DNA from: Jiella endophytica
GTDB taxonomy: Bacteria > Pseudomonadota > Alphaproteobacteria > Rhizobiales > Rhizobiaceae
Assembly: GCF_004519335.1 (NCBI RefSeq)
Contig: NZ_SOZD01000005.1
Span: 248,001 to 312,000, forward strand
Length of the DNA stretch: 64,000 nt
Direction of reading: 5' to 3'
Each line of letters opens with the position of its first letter. Positions within the stretch are counted from its first letter, which is position 1. The position numbers were made by a program, and so were the translations under genes. The notes under the pieces are model-generated. The model searched no databases and had not been told where the DNA came from. It saw only the letters and a list, made by a program, of their open reading frames with translations. This document shows positions 9,498-19,451 of this stretch, piece by piece.

Positions 9498-10508
9498 CTA
9501 TGGCAGGAAGGTGAATTCCTGGCGGGTGCCATCGGCGCCGCTTTTGGTTTCGAGCGTGCCGTTCGCCTGTGCGGTGAGGCCGCGGATCAGGCGCATGCCG
9601 AGCGAGCCGGGCCGGCCCTCGCCGGTCATGCCCCGGCCATTGTCGCTGACGACCAGATGATAGGCGCCGTCCTGCCTGCGGAAGCGGACGCGGATCTCGC
9701 CGCCGCCTTCCGGCTCGAAGGCGTGCTTGATGCTGTTGTTGACGACTTCGTTGACCAGAAGGCCGACCAGTATCGCCCGGTCGCGCGGCATGTCGACCGC
9801 TTCGGTATCGCAGAGGATCTGCACGTTGCGGGCCGAGCCGATCGACGAGGCCAGCGCCTTGCACAGTCCTTCGAGATAGACGCGCATGTCGACGGCGCCG
9901 GTATAGTCGGCGTCGTGATAGAGGAATTCATAGGCCTGGGCGAAGCTTTCCACCCGCCCCAGCGCAGCGTTCAGCTCCTGCTTGGCGTCGTCGCTGTCCG
10001 TCGCGGAGACCTGCAGCCGCAGTACCGAGGCGATGGAGGCGAAATTGTTCTTCACCCGGTGCTGCAGTTCGAGGAGCAGCGCGTCCCGGTCGGCGAGGGC
10101 GTTGCGGACGGCGCGCCGGAACAGCTCCGCCAGCGCGACGACGAAATAGCCGGCGAGCATGTTGGCGATCACCCGCGGCCCGTCGGCGGCGGCGATGAAC
10201 TGGAAGCTGCCCTGGATCGGCAGGACGAAATACCAGGCATAGAGGGAAGAGATCGTCTCGGTGATCGCCCCGCAGAGCCAGCGGCCGAACAGCGTCGCGA
10301 CCAGTACGGCGGGGATCGTCAGAGCGAAGGGGCCGGCGCCCGGCAGGAACAGGTCGGCGAAGAAGCGCAGGCCGATGGAGACGCCGCTGCAGACGATGGC
10401 GAATAGGATCTGCGTCGCGACGACCGGAAGGAGATGCGCGGCCTTCTGCGGCAGGTCGACATGCGTCAGACGCTTGATTCCAAGCCGCAAGCTGACACTC
10501 CCCGCCAC
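9498..10508 (-). CDS. Membrane sensor histidine kinase, HisKA_2 type (HRVKNN box)
   Basis: The product has an N-terminal membrane part of roughly four hydrophobic segments (residues about 25-130), then ALLLELQHRVKNN, the phospho-acceptor box of the HisKA_2/HWE-like kinases (histidine about 150), then a HATPase domain with NEVVNNSIKHAF, DNGRGM and GSLGMRLI. I chose GTG at 10508, giving 336 residues, because the upstream extension is arginine-rich and unlike a membrane protein; no strong Shine-Dalgarno settles this. No response regulator is adjacent, so its partner is elsewhere. The signal is unknown. Confidence 0.8.
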   Translation of the reverse strand: MAGSVSLRLGIKRLTHVDLPQKAAHLLPVVATQILFAIVCSGVSIGLRFFADLFLPGAGPFALTIPAVLVATLFGRWLCGAITETISSLYAWYFVLPIQGSFQFIAAADGPRVIANMLAGYFVVALAELFRRAVRNALADRDALLLELQHRVKNNFASIASVLRLQVSATDSDDAKQELNAALGRVESFAQAYEFLYHDADYTGAVDMRVYLEGLCKALASSIGSARNVQILCDTEAVDMPRDRAILVGLLVNEVVNNSIKHAFEPEGGGEIRVRFRRQDGAYHLVVSDNGRGMTGEGRPGSLGMRLIRGLTAQANGTLETKSGADGTRQEFTFLP

Positions 10509-10704
10509 GACACCTGCCGGAATCGTTAGGCAATGTCGCCGGCAATTGCCACCGCTTTCATGAATGCCGGCAATGGTTTCGCGGCGCCGACCGGCCCGAT
10601 TGCGACCGACAGTGGCGAATGCGCCACGCTCCTCGCGTCGACACGGCAGAGCGGCCGAGCGAAGCGAGGAGGTCCGCTCCCGCTTCGCCCGCAATTGGTT
10701 GGCT

Positions 10705-11547
10705 TTAGCCGAGCCGCTTGGCGTGCCAGGCGAGGTGATCGGCCATGAAGCTCGAGATGAAATAGTAGCTGTGGTCGTAGCCTTCCTGCATCCTCAGGGT
10801 CAGGTCGATCCCGGCGGCGCGGCAGGCCTGTTGGAGGAGTTTCGGCTTCAACTGGCCGTCGAGGAAGTTGTCGGCGGTGCCCTGATCGACGAGGAGGGCG
10901 TCCACCCGGGCGCCGTCCTCGATCAGTGCCACCGCGTCGTGCTTTCGCCAGGCGGCCTTGTCGTCACCGAGATAGCCGGGCAGGGCCTTCTCGCCCCAGG
11001 GAACGACGCCGGGCGCGACGATCGGCGCGAAGGCAGAGACGGCCTTGTAACGCTCGGGGAAGGTCAGGCCGATGGTCAGCGCACCGTGGCCGCCCATCGA
11101 ATGGCCGAGGATCGACTGGCGGCTCATGTCGGCCGGGAAATTCTCGGCGACAAGGGCGGGCAGTTCCTCGGTGACATAGGACCACATGCGGTAGTTTTTG
11201 GCGAAGGGCTCCTCGGTGGCGTCGACATAGAAGCCGGCGCCGAGGCCGAAGTCATAGGCCCCCTCGGCATCGTCCGGCACGCCTTCGCCGCGGGGCGAGG
11301 TGTCCGGCGCGACGAAGATCAGCCCGAGTTCGGCGCAGGCCTTCCTGAACTCACCCTTTTCCGTGACGTTGGCATGGGTGCAGGTGAGGCCGGAGAGGTA
11401 CCAGACCACCGGCAGCTTCGCGCCTTCGGCATGGGGCGGCACATAGACCGAAAAGGTCATGTCCGTGCCTGTCTGCTGGGAAGCGTGTCTGTAGACGCCC
11501 TGGACGCCGCCATGGGCGCGGTTGGTCGATAGGGTTTCGAGAGACAT
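10705..11547 (-). CDS. fghA: S-formylglutathione hydrolase
   Basis: This esterase hydrolyses S-formylglutathione to formate and glutathione, the last step of glutathione-dependent formaldehyde oxidation. The 280-residue product has the nucleophile motif GHSMGG (serine 150), the acid near LVDQGTADNFL and the histidine in GYDHSYYF. YLSGLTCTHANVTEKGEF is a family hallmark. It lies on one strand with frmA and an acetyltransferase gene, so the pathway appears to be one operon. Confidence 0.96.
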   Translation of the reverse strand: MSLETLSTNRAHGGVQGVYRHASQQTGTDMTFSVYVPPHAEGAKLPVVWYLSGLTCTHANVTEKGEFRKACAELGLIFVAPDTSPRGEGVPDDAEGAYDFGLGAGFYVDATEEPFAKNYRMWSYVTEELPALVAENFPADMSRQSILGHSMGGHGALTIGLTFPERYKAVSAFAPIVAPGVVPWGEKALPGYLGDDKAAWRKHDAVALIEDGARVDALLVDQGTADNFLDGQLKPKLLQQACRAAGIDLTLRMQEGYDHSYYFISSFMADHLAWHAKRLG

Positions 11548-11609
11548 TTGTTCTCCTCCGTGGATACCGGTGCCGCCGGCCGCGGCGATGCCACGGGACC
11601 GGCGGGATG

Positions 11610-12083
11610 TCAGGGGTGATCTTTCGGCGGCTCGGCCGGGCGGCGCATGTCGAGATGCGGGATATCGTCTTCCAGATAGATCTTCGAGACCGGAAGAAAG
11701 CCGTGACGGCGATAGAAGCCCTCAAGATGCGCCTGGGCGGAGAGGTCCACTTGCGCGCCGGGGAAGCGCTCCGCGCAAAAGCGCAGCGCTTCCTCCATCA
11801 TGGCGTGGCCGAGCCCGGTGTCGCGATGGGCCGCCGCCGTGGCGATCCGGCCGATCCTCGCGCGATGCTCCAGCGCCTGCGGCGCAAACAGCCTGAGGCA
11901 GCCGGCGAGGTCGCCGCCGACGAAGCGCCGCAGATGCAGCGCCTCCGGATCACGGCCGTCGATCTCGGCGAAGGCGCAGGCCTGTTCGACGACGAACACG
12001 TCCATGCGCAGCTTGAGAAGATCGTGGACCTCCCGCCCGCTCAGTGCATCGAACGTGGTCCAGCGCCACTCGCCTTCGGCCAT
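11610..12083 (-). CDS. elaA: GNAT-family N-acetyltransferase, ElaA-like
   Basis: The 157-residue product resembles ElaA: LLKLRMDVFVVEQACAF near the N-terminus, RIGRIATAAAHRDTGLGHAM (acetyl-CoA binding region, about residues 73-95) and QAHLEGFYRRHGF near the end. The substrate of ElaA proteins is not established. It lies between frmA and fghA, 8 bases after frmA and about 62 before fghA, so it is probably co-transcribed with formaldehyde detoxification. Confidence 0.88.
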   Translation of the reverse strand: MAEGEWRWTTFDALSGREVHDLLKLRMDVFVVEQACAFAEIDGRDPEALHLRRFVGGDLAGCLRLFAPQALEHRARIGRIATAAAHRDTGLGHAMMEEALRFCAERFPGAQVDLSAQAHLEGFYRRHGFLPVSKIYLEDDIPHLDMRRPAEPPKDHP

Positions 12084-12091
12084 GGGCAGCC

Positions 12092-13201
<1,110 letters not shown>

Positions 13202-13536
13202 GCGTCGGATTCTCCTGCCGGGTGCCACGAACGCTTGCTAGCGGCTCCGGCCGGCAAAGAAAATCCCGGACGGGCGAGAAAGCGCTGGGAGGCGCGGATT
13301 ATCAGTTGTGCAGCGACTTAGTTTTGCATCTAAATCTCGATCGGGCCAGAGAGTGGAAAGTTTCTTCGCAAACGAAAGGTTTGCAGCTCGCCAAAAATCT
13401 GATGCGAATGCACTAGCGTTGTAGAAGCAAATGTGTGCATCTTTCAATTGCGCTTCTGCATGCGAGAAATCCTCGGTCGTGTATCGTCATACGAATGCTG
13501 TCCTTAATTACAGCCGGCAATTCGAAAGGGCTTTCG
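13202..13536. other. Low-GC spacer at the left edge of an accessory insert
   Basis: These 335 bases hold no convincing gene. Composition changes from about 13310 onward: A/T-rich words such as TTAGTTTTGCATCTAAAT and ATCTTTCAATTG contrast with the GC-rich flanks. The frmA promoter should lie at the left end and the promoter of the accessory pair at the right end. No clear direct repeat or att site was found. Confidence 0.5.
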
Positions 13537-13824
13537 ATGTTCGATGGAGTTACCTATGTCGATCCGTCCTATGATCCTATCATTCATGAAGGTCGGGATA
13601 GTGCAACCGTTGTTGTGATGAACGCCGGTCCGGCGGTGGTCAGACTAATGTCGTGGCCGCAAACTAAACCGGAGGGTGGACCCGACGTTGATATGCAGAT
13701 TTGGCCCGGCAATAGCCGTTCGATTAGTGGTTCCCTTATCCGGGCGCAACTCGACGGACGGGGGCTGTATCATGTGCCACCCTCTGGCCCCTTCGCTGCA
13801 TTGGGGTGGAGGGTCGTAAAATGA
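13537..13824 (+). CDS. Small protein of unknown function, coupled to the metallophosphoesterase
   Basis: I do not recognise this 95-residue product. It looks beta-rich, with alternating hydrophobic residues (SATVVVMNAGPAVVRLMSW), a central DVDMQIWPGNSRS and a C-terminal GLYHVPPSGPFAALGWRVVK. No signal peptide or membrane segment is evident. Start ATG at 13537 follows a CGAAAGGG Shine-Dalgarno; an upstream in-frame codon would add an unlikely leader. Its stop overlaps the next start (ATGA), so the two genes probably work together. Codon use is less GC-biased than the neighbours. Confidence 0.65.
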   Translation: MFDGVTYVDPSYDPIIHEGRDSATVVVMNAGPAVVRLMSWPQTKPEGGPDVDMQIWPGNSRSISGSLIRAQLDGRGLYHVPPSGPFAALGWRVVK

Positions 13825-15524
13825 TGGACCCAAAACGCGGCGCCTCGGTGGATTGGCAGCAACTCATCATCGTCCACGTGTCGGACATGCATTTCGGCGA
13901 GAAGCACAGGTTCGACCCGCCGCCCGGTGACAATGGCCAACGTGGCCCGCGGGAGGGGTTCCCAAAACTCGAAGAGTCGATACTGAAAGACCTCGGGAGC
14001 CTGATCCGCCAATCAAGCGCGGAGGGATTGGCGGACCCGAACGCCTTCGCAAGCCCGGCCAACGCACCGGTTCGTGTCATTTTTGTCCTGACCGGCGACT
14101 TCACTGAGACGGGAGCTGAGACGGAATACGACCAGGCCCGAAGATTTCTCTCCGCATTGCATGGCGCTACGGTGTTCAACTGGCGGATACAGTCGCGCGA
14201 CATCTTCATGGTTCCAGGCAACCACGACGTTCGATACAGCGAGGAGCACTACGTTGACCGCTGGCATAGCTACTGCCGGTTTTATCGTGGCCACCTGGAC
14301 GCACTGCACAAAGAGGAGAGCGCAACTGCGCTTGGTGGCGGCCACGCGCCCCCTCCGGCCCCAATGTACTTCAACGAAGAGAAGCCGCACCTGCTCTCTC
14401 GCGTCATTGACCAGTCTGACCAGGGATTGATCGTCGCCGAGATCAATTCATCGGCCTACGTGCAAAGGGGTGAGCCGGGGGAGAGACGGGGGGAGGTGGA
14501 CCATAGTTCTATCGCCAATTTACGCGCAGGCCTGCACGAGCTTGGTGAGGCGGAGCAGGGCAGCGCTATCCGGATTGCACTGCTCCACCACCATCCGGTG
14601 TTACTGCCCGGCTTGGCCGAGGCCAGGCGAGGTAATGACGCGGTCGGCTACGGCGACATGCTCTTGAACCTGTTGCGGGACGAGGAATTTCAGCTCGTGC
14701 TGCACGGGCACAAGCACGTGCCATACATATTCCTCTTCGATGCCGAACTCGCCTGGGCAACAGAACGCGTGCGCCCGATCGTGGTGGTCGCAGGGGGTAG
14801 CGCCGGGAGCACAGAGCTGCCTCAGACGGACGGTGCGAAGAACACGTATAACTTAATCAGTCTGAGATGGCACGGGCCGGCCCGGCAAGCCCGAATCCAT
14901 ATCGAGACGCGTGGCTTGGTTCTAAAGGACTCGCGAAATCAAGACCTGCCGGCGCCGGAGTGGCATTGGCGTAGGCTGGCGGTGGACGACCGCGTTATCA
15001 GTCGACCCTCGCCCAGCGGTAAGGATCGGGCCTACTTCCGGCCGCGCGGTGACGAGGACCAGCCCTTCGAAGCGTTGCGCGCCGAGGCAATCGGCAATTG
15101 TCGACGCAATTTTCCCGCGATTGAGGTATTCCCAACTTTCCATCCGGGGCAGGGGTTCGAAGCGCGAGTTTGGATCGAAGCGCAGGAAAAGCAAGGCAGG
15201 GATTTCCCGGTCCGCGTCGAGTGGTCGGCCGGTCCCTATTTTCCGAAGATAGCTGTCTGCCACGTCGAGGATGATCCGCAGTTTCGAGCCCGTTTCGCCT
15301 ATTACGGACCCATGCTGATTCAGGCTCGGATGTACTGGCGAGATAGCACCTACTCCATCGCGTACGTCTTTGCGCACTATCCCAGACGCGACGTTGAGGT
15401 CGAAGGCGCACCTCAATCGGTTCGGCCAGATTGGTCGGCTTTCAAAAACCGTGCAGAATCGGCAGGATCCCTGCCATCAACTCGTAGGTGCCTTCGACGA
15501 AAATTCCCGGAAGTGCAGTTCTAA
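13821..15524 (+). CDS. Calcineurin-like metallophosphoesterase with an unassigned C-terminal region
   Basis: The first 320 residues or so of this 567-residue protein are a two-metal phosphoesterase: SDMHFG (D22, H24), LTGDFTETG (D93), PGNHD (N134, H135), LLHHHP (about 254-259) and LHGHKHVPY (about 294-302) cover all expected ligand motifs. The remaining 240 residues look beta-rich (VRVEWSAGPYFPKIAV, ARMYWRDSTYSIAYVFAHYP) and match nothing I recognise. No signal peptide is seen, so it is likely cytoplasmic. The substrate could be nucleotide, nucleic acid or phosphoprotein. Base composition suggests transfer. It overlaps the small gene upstream by 4 bases. Confidence 0.85.
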   Translation: MMDPKRGASVDWQQLIIVHVSDMHFGEKHRFDPPPGDNGQRGPREGFPKLEESILKDLGSLIRQSSAEGLADPNAFASPANAPVRVIFVLTGDFTETGAETEYDQARRFLSALHGATVFNWRIQSRDIFMVPGNHDVRYSEEHYVDRWHSYCRFYRGHLDALHKEESATALGGGHAPPPAPMYFNEEKPHLLSRVIDQSDQGLIVAEINSSAYVQRGEPGERRGEVDHSSIANLRAGLHELGEAEQGSAIRIALLHHHPVLLPGLAEARRGNDAVGYGDMLLNLLRDEEFQLVLHGHKHVPYIFLFDAELAWATERVRPIVVVAGGSAGSTELPQTDGAKNTYNLISLRWHGPARQARIHIETRGLVLKDSRNQDLPAPEWHWRRLAVDDRVISRPSPSGKDRAYFRPRGDEDQPFEALRAEAIGNCRRNFPAIEVFPTFHPGQGFEARVWIEAQEKQGRDFPVRVEWSAGPYFPKIAVCHVEDDPQFRARFAYYGPMLIQARMYWRDSTYSIAYVFAHYPRRDVEVEGAPQSVRPDWSAFKNRAESAGSLPSTRRCLRRKFPEVQF

Positions 15525-15627
15525 CGCCTCTTTGTAACATGCGGCATGACTGAAATGCGACCAGGCCGCCCTATATACCACTGATTGCGGGAGTCATTCC
15601 GCCAGCCAGCGTAACGAGAGAGCATCG

Positions 15628-16098
15628 ATGAGCGTCGCATTCGTCAAGGAGCCGAACGAGGATCAGGTCGAGGGCCTGCCGGAGCGCGATCTCGGGACGG
15701 ATCCGAATTTCGTCACCGAGCGCGGCCTCGCTCAACTCGACGCCGAGATCGTCAAGGGCGAGGCGGCGCTGGAGGAGGCGCGGGAAAAGGGCGACAAGAT
15801 CGCCATGGCGCATGTCAACCGGGACATGCGCTACTGGCGGGCCCGGCGCTCGACCGCGCAGCTGACGATCCCGGAAGACGACACCGAGGTCGTGCAGTTC
15901 GGCCACCGCGTCGAGATCCGCCGGGACGACGGCAAGGTGTTGAGCTACCGGATCGTCGGCATCGACGAGGCTGACCCGACCGAAGGGCTGATTTCCTATC
16001 TCTCGCCGATCGCACGGCAGATGATCGGCAAGGAAGAGGGCGACACGTTTCGCGCCGGCGCGCATCAGGCCGAAATCACCGCGGTCAGTCTCGACTGA
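15628..16098 (+). CDS. greA: GreA/GreB-family transcription elongation factor
   Basis: Gre factors enter the secondary channel of RNA polymerase and stimulate cleavage of backtracked transcripts. The 156-residue product has an N-terminal coiled-coil region (RGLAQLDAEIVKGEAALEEAREKGD) and a C-terminal FKBP-like domain with SYRIVGIDEADPTEGLISYLSPIARQMIGKEEGD. The sequence between is divergent from E. coli GreA, so it may be an accessory Gre paralogue rather than the main copy. It marks the return to backbone after the accessory pair. Confidence 0.85.
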   Translation: MSVAFVKEPNEDQVEGLPERDLGTDPNFVTERGLAQLDAEIVKGEAALEEAREKGDKIAMAHVNRDMRYWRARRSTAQLTIPEDDTEVVQFGHRVEIRRDDGKVLSYRIVGIDEADPTEGLISYLSPIARQMIGKEEGDTFRAGAHQAEITAVSLD

Positions 16099-16161
16099 AC
16101 GGGCGAGCCGCGAAATGGCGGATACCGAGGCGTCGCGTTGGTCTTCAGCGCGATGCCGCCC

Positions 16162-16968
16162 TCAGGCTTCCGGCTTGACCATCCTTGCCCCGACGCCGGC
16201 GCCGGCCGGCACCAGCACCGGCTTCATCACCTTGCGCTCCTTGGCGGCGGACGCGACGGGAATGCCACGATAGACCTGCTTGACCGCCTCGATCACCACG
16301 ACGCCGGCAAAGAGCGGCCAGAACTTGCGGCCGATCCGCTCCAGCGCCGGCGCGAAGCCGACCAGCGAGCGGCGCTCGAAGGGCGGAAACAGCAGCGCCT
16401 CGCTCCAGCCATGCGGCGTGAAGCTCACCGATCGCAGGAGCCGGGTCAGCTGACCCCGCGACCATGGCCGGCCGGAGCCGAAGGGCGTGTGCTCGAACCT
16501 TGCCCAGATGCCGCGCCGGTGCGGCACGACGACGACGAGGCTGCCGCCCGGCGCCAGCACCCGCCAGGCCTCGGCGAGCAGCGCCTCGGGGCTTTCGGCG
16601 AATTCCAGCGCATGGACCATCAGGATGCGGTCGATCGAGGCGTCGCCGAGCGGCAGGTCCTCGATACCGACGAGCGCGGTCCTCAGCGGTGCGGCGAGCG
16701 GCCAGCGCTCGGCGCCCTGCGCCGCCGGCATGAAGGCGAGCGAGCGCTCGCAGTCGGTGCCGAAGCGCGCCAGATAGGGCGTCGCATAGCCGAGCCCGAG
16801 CAGCCGCTCTTCCGAGATCGGCCGCCAGATCGGGATCAGCGCGACCGAAATGGAGCGGGTCGCCGCCACGCCGAGAGGCGAGGCGTAGAAATTGCACAGA
16901 TCGATGATGTCGGCATTGGTCGACAGGGCGTCGTCTCCAAAGGTTTCAGCTCGGGCGCTGCTTCCCAT
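16162..16968 (-). CDS. Class I SAM-dependent methyltransferase
   Basis: The 268-residue product fits the Methyltransf_11 group. Post-motif segments are clear (LPLGDASIDRILMVHALEFAES and EAWRVLAPGGSLVVVVPHRRG), while motif I is degenerate (RLLGLGYATPYLARF instead of the usual DxGxGxG). A hydrophobic stretch (FWPLFAGVVVIEAVKQV) lies near the C-terminus. ATG at 16968 gives an N-terminus without the odd leader of the longer frame. It diverges from gloB, a pairing common in Rhizobiales. The substrate is unknown. Confidence 0.82.
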   Translation of the reverse strand: MGSSARAETFGDDALSTNADIIDLCNFYASPLGVAATRSISVALIPIWRPISEERLLGLGYATPYLARFGTDCERSLAFMPAAQGAERWPLAAPLRTALVGIEDLPLGDASIDRILMVHALEFAESPEALLAEAWRVLAPGGSLVVVVPHRRGIWARFEHTPFGSGRPWSRGQLTRLLRSVSFTPHGWSEALLFPPFERRSLVGFAPALERIGRKFWPLFAGVVVIEAVKQVYRGIPVASAAKERKVMKPVLVPAGAGVGARMVKPEA

Positions 16969-17146
16969 ATAAGACCAAGGTCGGCTGGCTCGAAACCGTC
17001 GCATATCAATTTCGGCGCTCGATGCGGTGATCCGCGGACGAGCGGTCTTGTCGCCGCCCGGCGACGACGTCGAAGCCGCGGCCACCCGGACGCCCCGCCG
17101 ACAGGCGGGGCCGACATGCGCCCGCAACGCCCAGCCGGAGGGAATC

Positions 17147-17917
17147 ATGGCATCCTTCGAGATCAGACAGTTCATGTGCCGGACCGACAATTTCGGCGTC
17201 CTCCTGCATGAGAAGGAGACCGGCACGACAATTTCCATCGACGCGCCGGAGGAGGGGCCGATCCTCGCCGAGCTGGAAAAGGCCGGCTGGACGCTGACCC
17301 ACATCCTGACCACCCACCACCATGGCGACCATGTCGCGGGCAACGAGGCGCTGAAGGCCCGTTTCCACGCCGAGATCGTCGGCCCGGAAGAGGAGCGGAT
17401 GAAGATCCCCGGCATCGATCGTGCGGTCTCGGGCGGCGAGACGATCGACGTCGGCGGCGTGACCGTCGAGGTGATCTCGACGCCGGGCCACACGCTCGGC
17501 GAAGTCTCCTACTATCTGCCGGAGGCGCAGGCGCTGTTTGCCGGTGACGCGCTTTTCTCGCTCGGCTGCGGCCGGCTGTTCGAGGGCGATCCGGAGATGA
17601 TGTGGGGCTCGATGCAGCGGCTACGGGTGCTGCCGGGGACGACGATGCTCTATTGCGGCCACGAATATACGGCGACGAATGCCAAATGCGCGCTCTCCGT
17701 CGACCCGGAGAACCTCACCTTGAGGGAGCGGGCGAAGGAGGTGGACGATCTGCGGCGAGGCGGCCGGGCGACCTTGCCCGTGCTGCTCGAGCGGGAGAAG
17801 AAGACCAATCCGTTCCTGAGGGCCGACGATCCGGGCCTCATGGCCGCGATGGGGATGGAAGGCGCCGCGCCGGTGGACGTCTTCGCAGCGATCAGAAAGA
17901 AGAGGGATCAGTACTGA
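17147..17917 (+). CDS. gloB: Hydroxyacylglutathione hydrolase (glyoxalase II)
   Basis: Glyoxalase II hydrolyses S-D-lactoylglutathione to lactate and glutathione. The 256-residue metallo-beta-lactamase-fold protein has the dimetal motif THHHGDH (residues 56-62), STPGHTLGEVSYY, FAGDALFSLGCGRLFEG and CGHEYTATNAKCAL. Start ATG at 17147 follows GGAGGGAATC and gives the normal N-terminus. The next gene overlaps by one base (TGATG). Confidence 0.95.
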   Translation: MASFEIRQFMCRTDNFGVLLHEKETGTTISIDAPEEGPILAELEKAGWTLTHILTTHHHGDHVAGNEALKARFHAEIVGPEEERMKIPGIDRAVSGGETIDVGGVTVEVISTPGHTLGEVSYYLPEAQALFAGDALFSLGCGRLFEGDPEMMWGSMQRLRVLPGTTMLYCGHEYTATNAKCALSVDPENLTLRERAKEVDDLRRGGRATLPVLLEREKKTNPFLRADDPGLMAAMGMEGAAPVDVFAAIRKKRDQY

Positions 17918-18369
17918 TGAGTTCAGCCGCGCTCAAGATCGTCAGGAGTCTCGAAATGAAGCCGCACCCCGAGGGCGGCTGGTATCGCGAGACCTTCCGG
18001 GACGAGCGTACCGACAAGGGCGGCCGGTCCTGCTCCACCGCCATCTACTATCTGCTCGAAGCCGGCGAGACGTCCGAGTGGCACCGGGTCAACGACGCCG
18101 CCGAGGTCTGGCACTGGTATGGCGGCGCGCCGCTGGTGATAACCATCTCCGAAAACGGCCACGATGCCTCCGCCCATCGCCTCGGTCCCGACATCGAGGC
18201 CGGGGAGCGGCCGCAATTCGTCGTGCCGGCCGGCTGCTGGCAGACCGCCACCTCGCTCGGCGAATACACCCTCGTCGGCTGCACGGTGGCACCGGCCTTC
18301 GACTTTGCCGGTTTCGAAATGGCCCCGAAGGACTGGCGGCCGACGCCGCGCAAACCCGGCGGCAATTGA
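17917..18369 (+). CDS. Cupin-fold protein, DUF985 family
   Basis: The 150-residue product has the DUF985 pattern: MKPHPEGGWYRETFR near the start, STAIYYLLEAGETSEWHRV, VWHWYGGAPLVITIS and VPAGCWQTATSLGEYTLVGCTVAPAFDF. The fold is a jelly-roll cupin, and histidines in EWHRV and VWHWY could bind a metal. The family function is not established. Its ATG overlaps the gloB stop by one base, so the two are likely co-translated. Confidence 0.88.
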   Translation: MSSAALKIVRSLEMKPHPEGGWYRETFRDERTDKGGRSCSTAIYYLLEAGETSEWHRVNDAAEVWHWYGGAPLVITISENGHDASAHRLGPDIEAGERPQFVVPAGCWQTATSLGEYTLVGCTVAPAFDFAGFEMAPKDWRPTPRKPGGN

Positions 18370-18394
18370 GCCCGGCCCTGTCTCGGGGCGGCGG

Positions 18395-19267
18395 TCATGC
18401 CGCCCGGCGCGACAGCCTGCGGAACAGCGGCAGGGCGGCGAGCCCTGCGCCGAGAGTGATGAGAACGGCGGCGGCGGCGATCTCGAAGCGCATCTCCGCC
18501 TCGCCGGCCGCCACCAGCACCAGCGTCGACAAGAGCGGCGCGGCATAGCTTGCCGCGCCGATCAGCTGGATGTCGCCGTGCTTGACGCCGTAGTCCCAGA
18601 CATAAAAGGCGCCGCCGACCGGGAGGAGGCCGAGCATCAGGACGGCGAGCCATTCCGTTGAAGAGCTTGGCCAGACCGTCGTCTCGAAGGCGAGATGGGC
18701 GAAAAGCGACAGCACCGCAGTGGCGAGGCAGAAGCCGGTGACGACGTCGCTCGGAACGTCGCCGAAGCGGCGCGAGAGAAGCGAATAGCTCGACCAGGTG
18801 AGGGCGCAGAGAATGGCGAGGCCGTAGCCCACCGCGTATCTCGGGTCGAGCGAGACGCCGCCGCCCCGCGTGACGATCAGCGCTGCGCCGCAGAGGCCGA
18901 GGATCGCGCCGAGGGCGTGGAACCAGCGCAGCCGCTCGCCTGGCAGCGAGGCGGAGCCGAGAACGATGAGCAGCGGCCAGAGATAGGCGATCAGGCTCGC
19001 TTCCGCCGCCGGGGCATTCCTCAGCGCGGCGAAATAGAGCGCGTGATAGCCGAACAGCCCGGCGACCCCGACGATCCAGACCGCCGGGCGCTGCCGGAAG
19101 ACCCCGAGGCCGACGCCGCGAAGCTTCAGCATGACGAGACCGATGAGGCTGGCGATGGCGAAGCTCATCGCCGCGAGCTGGAAGGGCGGGACGTCGCCGC
19201 TGAGCGCGGTGAGCAGCGCCAGCAGCGCCCACATCAGGATGGCGGCAAAGCCGAGAAGCGTGCCCAT
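18395..19267 (-). CDS. EamA/DMT-superfamily transporter, YddG-like
   Basis: The 290-residue product has about ten hydrophobic helices in two EamA repeats, starting MGTLLGFAAILMWALLALLT. ALRNAPAAEASLIAYLWPLLIV in the first half and LLPVGGAFYVWDYGVKHGDI in the second resemble YddG-type exporters of aromatic amino acids. The substrate is inferred only from that similarity. It converges with the cupin gene. Confidence 0.87.
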   Translation of the reverse strand: MGTLLGFAAILMWALLALLTALSGDVPPFQLAAMSFAIASLIGLVMLKLRGVGLGVFRQRPAVWIVGVAGLFGYHALYFAALRNAPAAEASLIAYLWPLLIVLGSASLPGERLRWFHALGAILGLCGAALIVTRGGGVSLDPRYAVGYGLAILCALTWSSYSLLSRRFGDVPSDVVTGFCLATAVLSLFAHLAFETTVWPSSSTEWLAVLMLGLLPVGGAFYVWDYGVKHGDIQLIGAASYAAPLLSTLVLVAAGEAEMRFEIAAAAVLITLGAGLAALPLFRRLSRRAA

Positions 19268-19321
19268 GTCAGCTCTTGGGTGATGACTGCGATCTGTTCG
19301 CCGGCACTGGTCGCTAGCTTA

Positions 19322-19364
19322 CTCCCCTCTGCCCTGCCGGGCATCGCCTCCGCAAGGGGGAGAT
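19322..19364 (-). repeat. Copy A of an intergenic repeat (inverted)
   Basis: Read on the minus strand this copy runs ATCTCCCCCTTGCGGAGGCG followed by ATGCCCGGCAGGGCAGAGGGGAG. It is the inverse of copy B about 90 bases away. Elements with this CTCCCCCTTGCGG core are frequent between genes in Rhizobiales genomes, from general knowledge. Confidence 0.6.
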
Positions 19365-19451
19365 CGATCTCGCACCGAGACTCGCGCCTCGTCGTCGGCC
19401 TCCGAGCTTGCGCAAGGGGTGTCGATTGAGCGGCGAGCCATCCGCTGCGTG

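Noticed and set aside
13537-15524. Toxin-antitoxin or CBASS-type system
   Set aside because: No nucleotidyltransferase, effector nuclease or known antitoxin fold is seen; the metallophosphoesterase alone does not justify the label.
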